Source: Terriglobales bacterium
Lineage (GTDB): Bacteria > Acidobacteriota > Terriglobia > Terriglobales > Acidobacteriaceae
Reading direction: 5' to 3'
Length of the DNA stretch: 64,000 nucleotides
Assembly (NCBI GenBank): GCA_025936825.1
Contig: JAICSO010000016.1
Location: 30,106 to 94,105 of the forward strand
Part shown: positions 62,930 to 64,000 of the stretch, in pieces
How positions within the stretch are numbered: position 1 is the stretch's first letter
Layout: each line of letters begins with the position of its first letter
The notes under the pieces: generated by a model
Databases searched by the model: none
What the model was told of the DNA's origin: nothing
What the model saw: the letters and a program-made list of their open reading frames with translations, nothing else
Position numbers and translations under genes: made by a program

Positions 62930-63523
62930 ATGCTGCTGAAATGGACGCTTTTGTGTTCCCTCGCCGCGGTACTGCTCTTACTGGCAGTGGCCTCCAGTTC
63001 GGCAGCCCAGAACCCCACTTCTGCCGCGTCCAAAACTCAGCACGATGGCCAGCATGACTTCGATTTCGAAGGTGGCCGATGGCAAATCCATCTGAAGCGG
63101 CTTTTACATCCGCTCACTGGATCCAAGGAGTGGGTCGAGTTTGACGGCACCTCGGTCACTCGCAAAGTCTGGGACGGCAAGGCTTGGCTGGAAGAATTTC
63201 AGACGACCGGTCCGACCGGCAAGGTGGAAGGCCTTACGCTCCGTCTCTATCATCCTGACTCGCACCAGTGGTACCTCTACTGGTCAAACGCCAAAGACGG
63301 AGTTCTCGGCATCCCGACCATCGGCGAATTCAAAGACGGCGTCGGCGAGTTTTATGACCAGGAACCGATCAATGGCCGCGCCATCCTGGTGCGATACGTC
63401 TGGTCGAAGATCACGCCCAACTCCGCCCATTTCGAGCAGGCGTTTTCTGATGATGGGGGCAAGACCTGGGAAGTGAACTGGATCACCGATCAAACACGGG
63501 TGGCGGATGAAAGTTCCCGGTAG
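62930..63523 (+). CDS. Secreted DUF1579-like protein
   Basis: This 197-residue protein has a signal peptide (LLCSLAAVLLLLAVASSSAA) and a beta-rich body: HDGQHDFDFEGGRWQIHLKR, WVEFDGTSVTRKVWDGKAWL, LRLYHPDSHQWYLYWSNAKD and YDQEPINGRAILVRYVW. This pattern resembles the DUF1579 or lipocalin-like family of unknown function. AGGAGG lies at about 62913-62918 before the ATG. It is divergent from the MocR-type regulator, and its last 17 bp overlap a damaged paralogue. Confidence 0.75.
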   Translation: MLLKWTLLCSLAAVLLLLAVASSSAAQNPTSAASKTQHDGQHDFDFEGGRWQIHLKRLLHPLTGSKEWVEFDGTSVTRKVWDGKAWLEEFQTTGPTGKVEGLTLRLYHPDSHQWYLYWSNAKDGVLGIPTIGEFKDGVGEFYDQEPINGRAILVRYVWSKITPNSAHFEQAFSDDGGKTWEVNWITDQTRVADESSR

Positions 63524-64000
63524 GCTGCGCTGCCTGATCTTTGCTGTTGTTTGTACGCTGTTTTGTATGCCGCCATTGTCCGCACAGCAACGCACAAAAG
63601 CGGAGACCCGGCATAAATCCGTCTCTTCACACGATGGTCAGCACGACTTTGACTTCGAGCGGTAAGTGGAAAACTCATCTGCGTCGGCTCTCTGCGCCGT
63701 TGAGCGGTTCGACGAACTGGATCGAGTGTGACGGCACCACGACCGTCCGCGTGATTTGGAACGGCCGCGCAAATCTGGTCGAACTTCGCGCGCACTGCCC
63801 TTCCGGAGACTTCGAAGGAATGAGCCTGCGCCTTTACAATCCGCACTCGCATCAGTGGGCGCTCAATTTCGCCAACAGCAGTGACGGCGCTCTTGCGCAA
63901 CCCACCACAGGTGAATTCAAACATGGACGCGGCGAATTTTTCGACCAGGAACCCTTTCATGGCCGCGCGGTCCAGGTGCGGTTCGTCATCACTCCGCTCA
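63507..64000 (+). pseudogene. Frameshifted paralogue of the preceding gene (runs off the window)
   Basis: The frame begins with ATG 63507, inside the 3' end of the previous gene, and reads a signal peptide (LIFAVVCTLFCMPPLSAQ) and SHDGQHDFDFER. It then meets TAA at 63663-63665. In the +1 frame from 63661 the match to the first gene resumes immediately (GKWKTHLRRL, WIECDGTTTVRVIWNGRA, RLYNPHSHQWALNFAN, EFFDQEPFHGRA). So 2 nt have been lost, or 1 gained, at about 63660. It is either a decayed duplicate or a sequencing error. Confidence 0.82.

Noticed and set aside
1..64000. tRNA or rRNA genes
   Set aside because: No stretch with a T-arm motif in the right context or rRNA-like sequence was recognised; a covariance-model search would be needed to be sure.

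Overview
The window looks like a chromosomal segment of an Acidobacteriota, most likely of the Terriglobia/Koribacter type. This is inferred from gene content, not from a marker-gene search. The supporting content is a large Oar-like TonB-dependent receptor with an N-terminal carboxypeptidase-regulatory-like domain, a PknB-type kinase fused to a beta-propeller, a complete tol-pal operon, a DUF5818-like small secreted protein, and many short dispersed repeats. No rRNA, tRNA, CRISPR array, phage or insertion sequence was recognised. Most of the segment is ordinary housekeeping and envelope DNA, and the unusual signals are mainly short repeats, some of them inside genes.

Layout. 1-1280: trehalose synthesis (otsB and the start of otsA, minus strand). 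1499-3620: an ABC-2 exporter (permease and ATPase). 3833-4831: a secreted transglutaminase-like protein. 4984-10153: a polyphosphate cluster with a CHAD protein and Ppx on the plus strand converging on ppk1-sixA. 10251-11986: an SGNH hydrolase and a secreted alpha-helical repeat protein. 12294-20126: a xylan-use locus with a GH10 xylanase, an Oar-type TonB receptor and a ROK repressor; the receptor and repressor share a promoter/operator-like sequence. 20302-20982: a PRC-barrel protein. 21152-25421: tolQ-tolR-tolA-tolB-pal, closed by a strong terminator.

25531-33712: mixed accessory genes. These are a methyltransferase, a Tat-exported TIM-barrel protein, an AHSA1 protein, a RibD/DHFR-like reductase, a redoxin followed by a six-cysteine secreted microprotein, a PfkB kinase with glgC, and an M23 peptidase. 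34024-46170: a DNA-repair-rich stretch with a giant Lhr helicase, mutL, an AlkZ-related protein and uvrA. 46139-48469: three translationally coupled envelope proteins directly behind uvrA. 48539-51616: a SprT-like protein, a GNAT acetyltransferase, a POTRA-only protein and a DUF5818-like protein. 51744-55282: a polyamine-type locus with pyruvoyl arginine decarboxylase and a deoxyhypusine-synthase-like protein, with a rhomboid protease between them. 55484-58303: the kinase-propeller. 59009-61380: UDP-glucose dehydrogenase and UDP-xylose synthase, coupled. 61421-62854: a MocR-type regulator whose expected PLP lysine is replaced. 62930-64000: two paralogous secreted proteins, the second frameshifted.

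The most notable observations are these. A nested palindromic repeat lies in frame inside uvrA and has an intergenic relative about 5.6 kb away. Several further short repeats lie in frame inside the lhr helicase. Inverted arrays of 7-nt tandem repeats sit between tolB and pal. A redoxin gene is paired with a six-cysteine secreted peptide. A motif is shared by the promoters of the ROK regulator and the TonB receptor.
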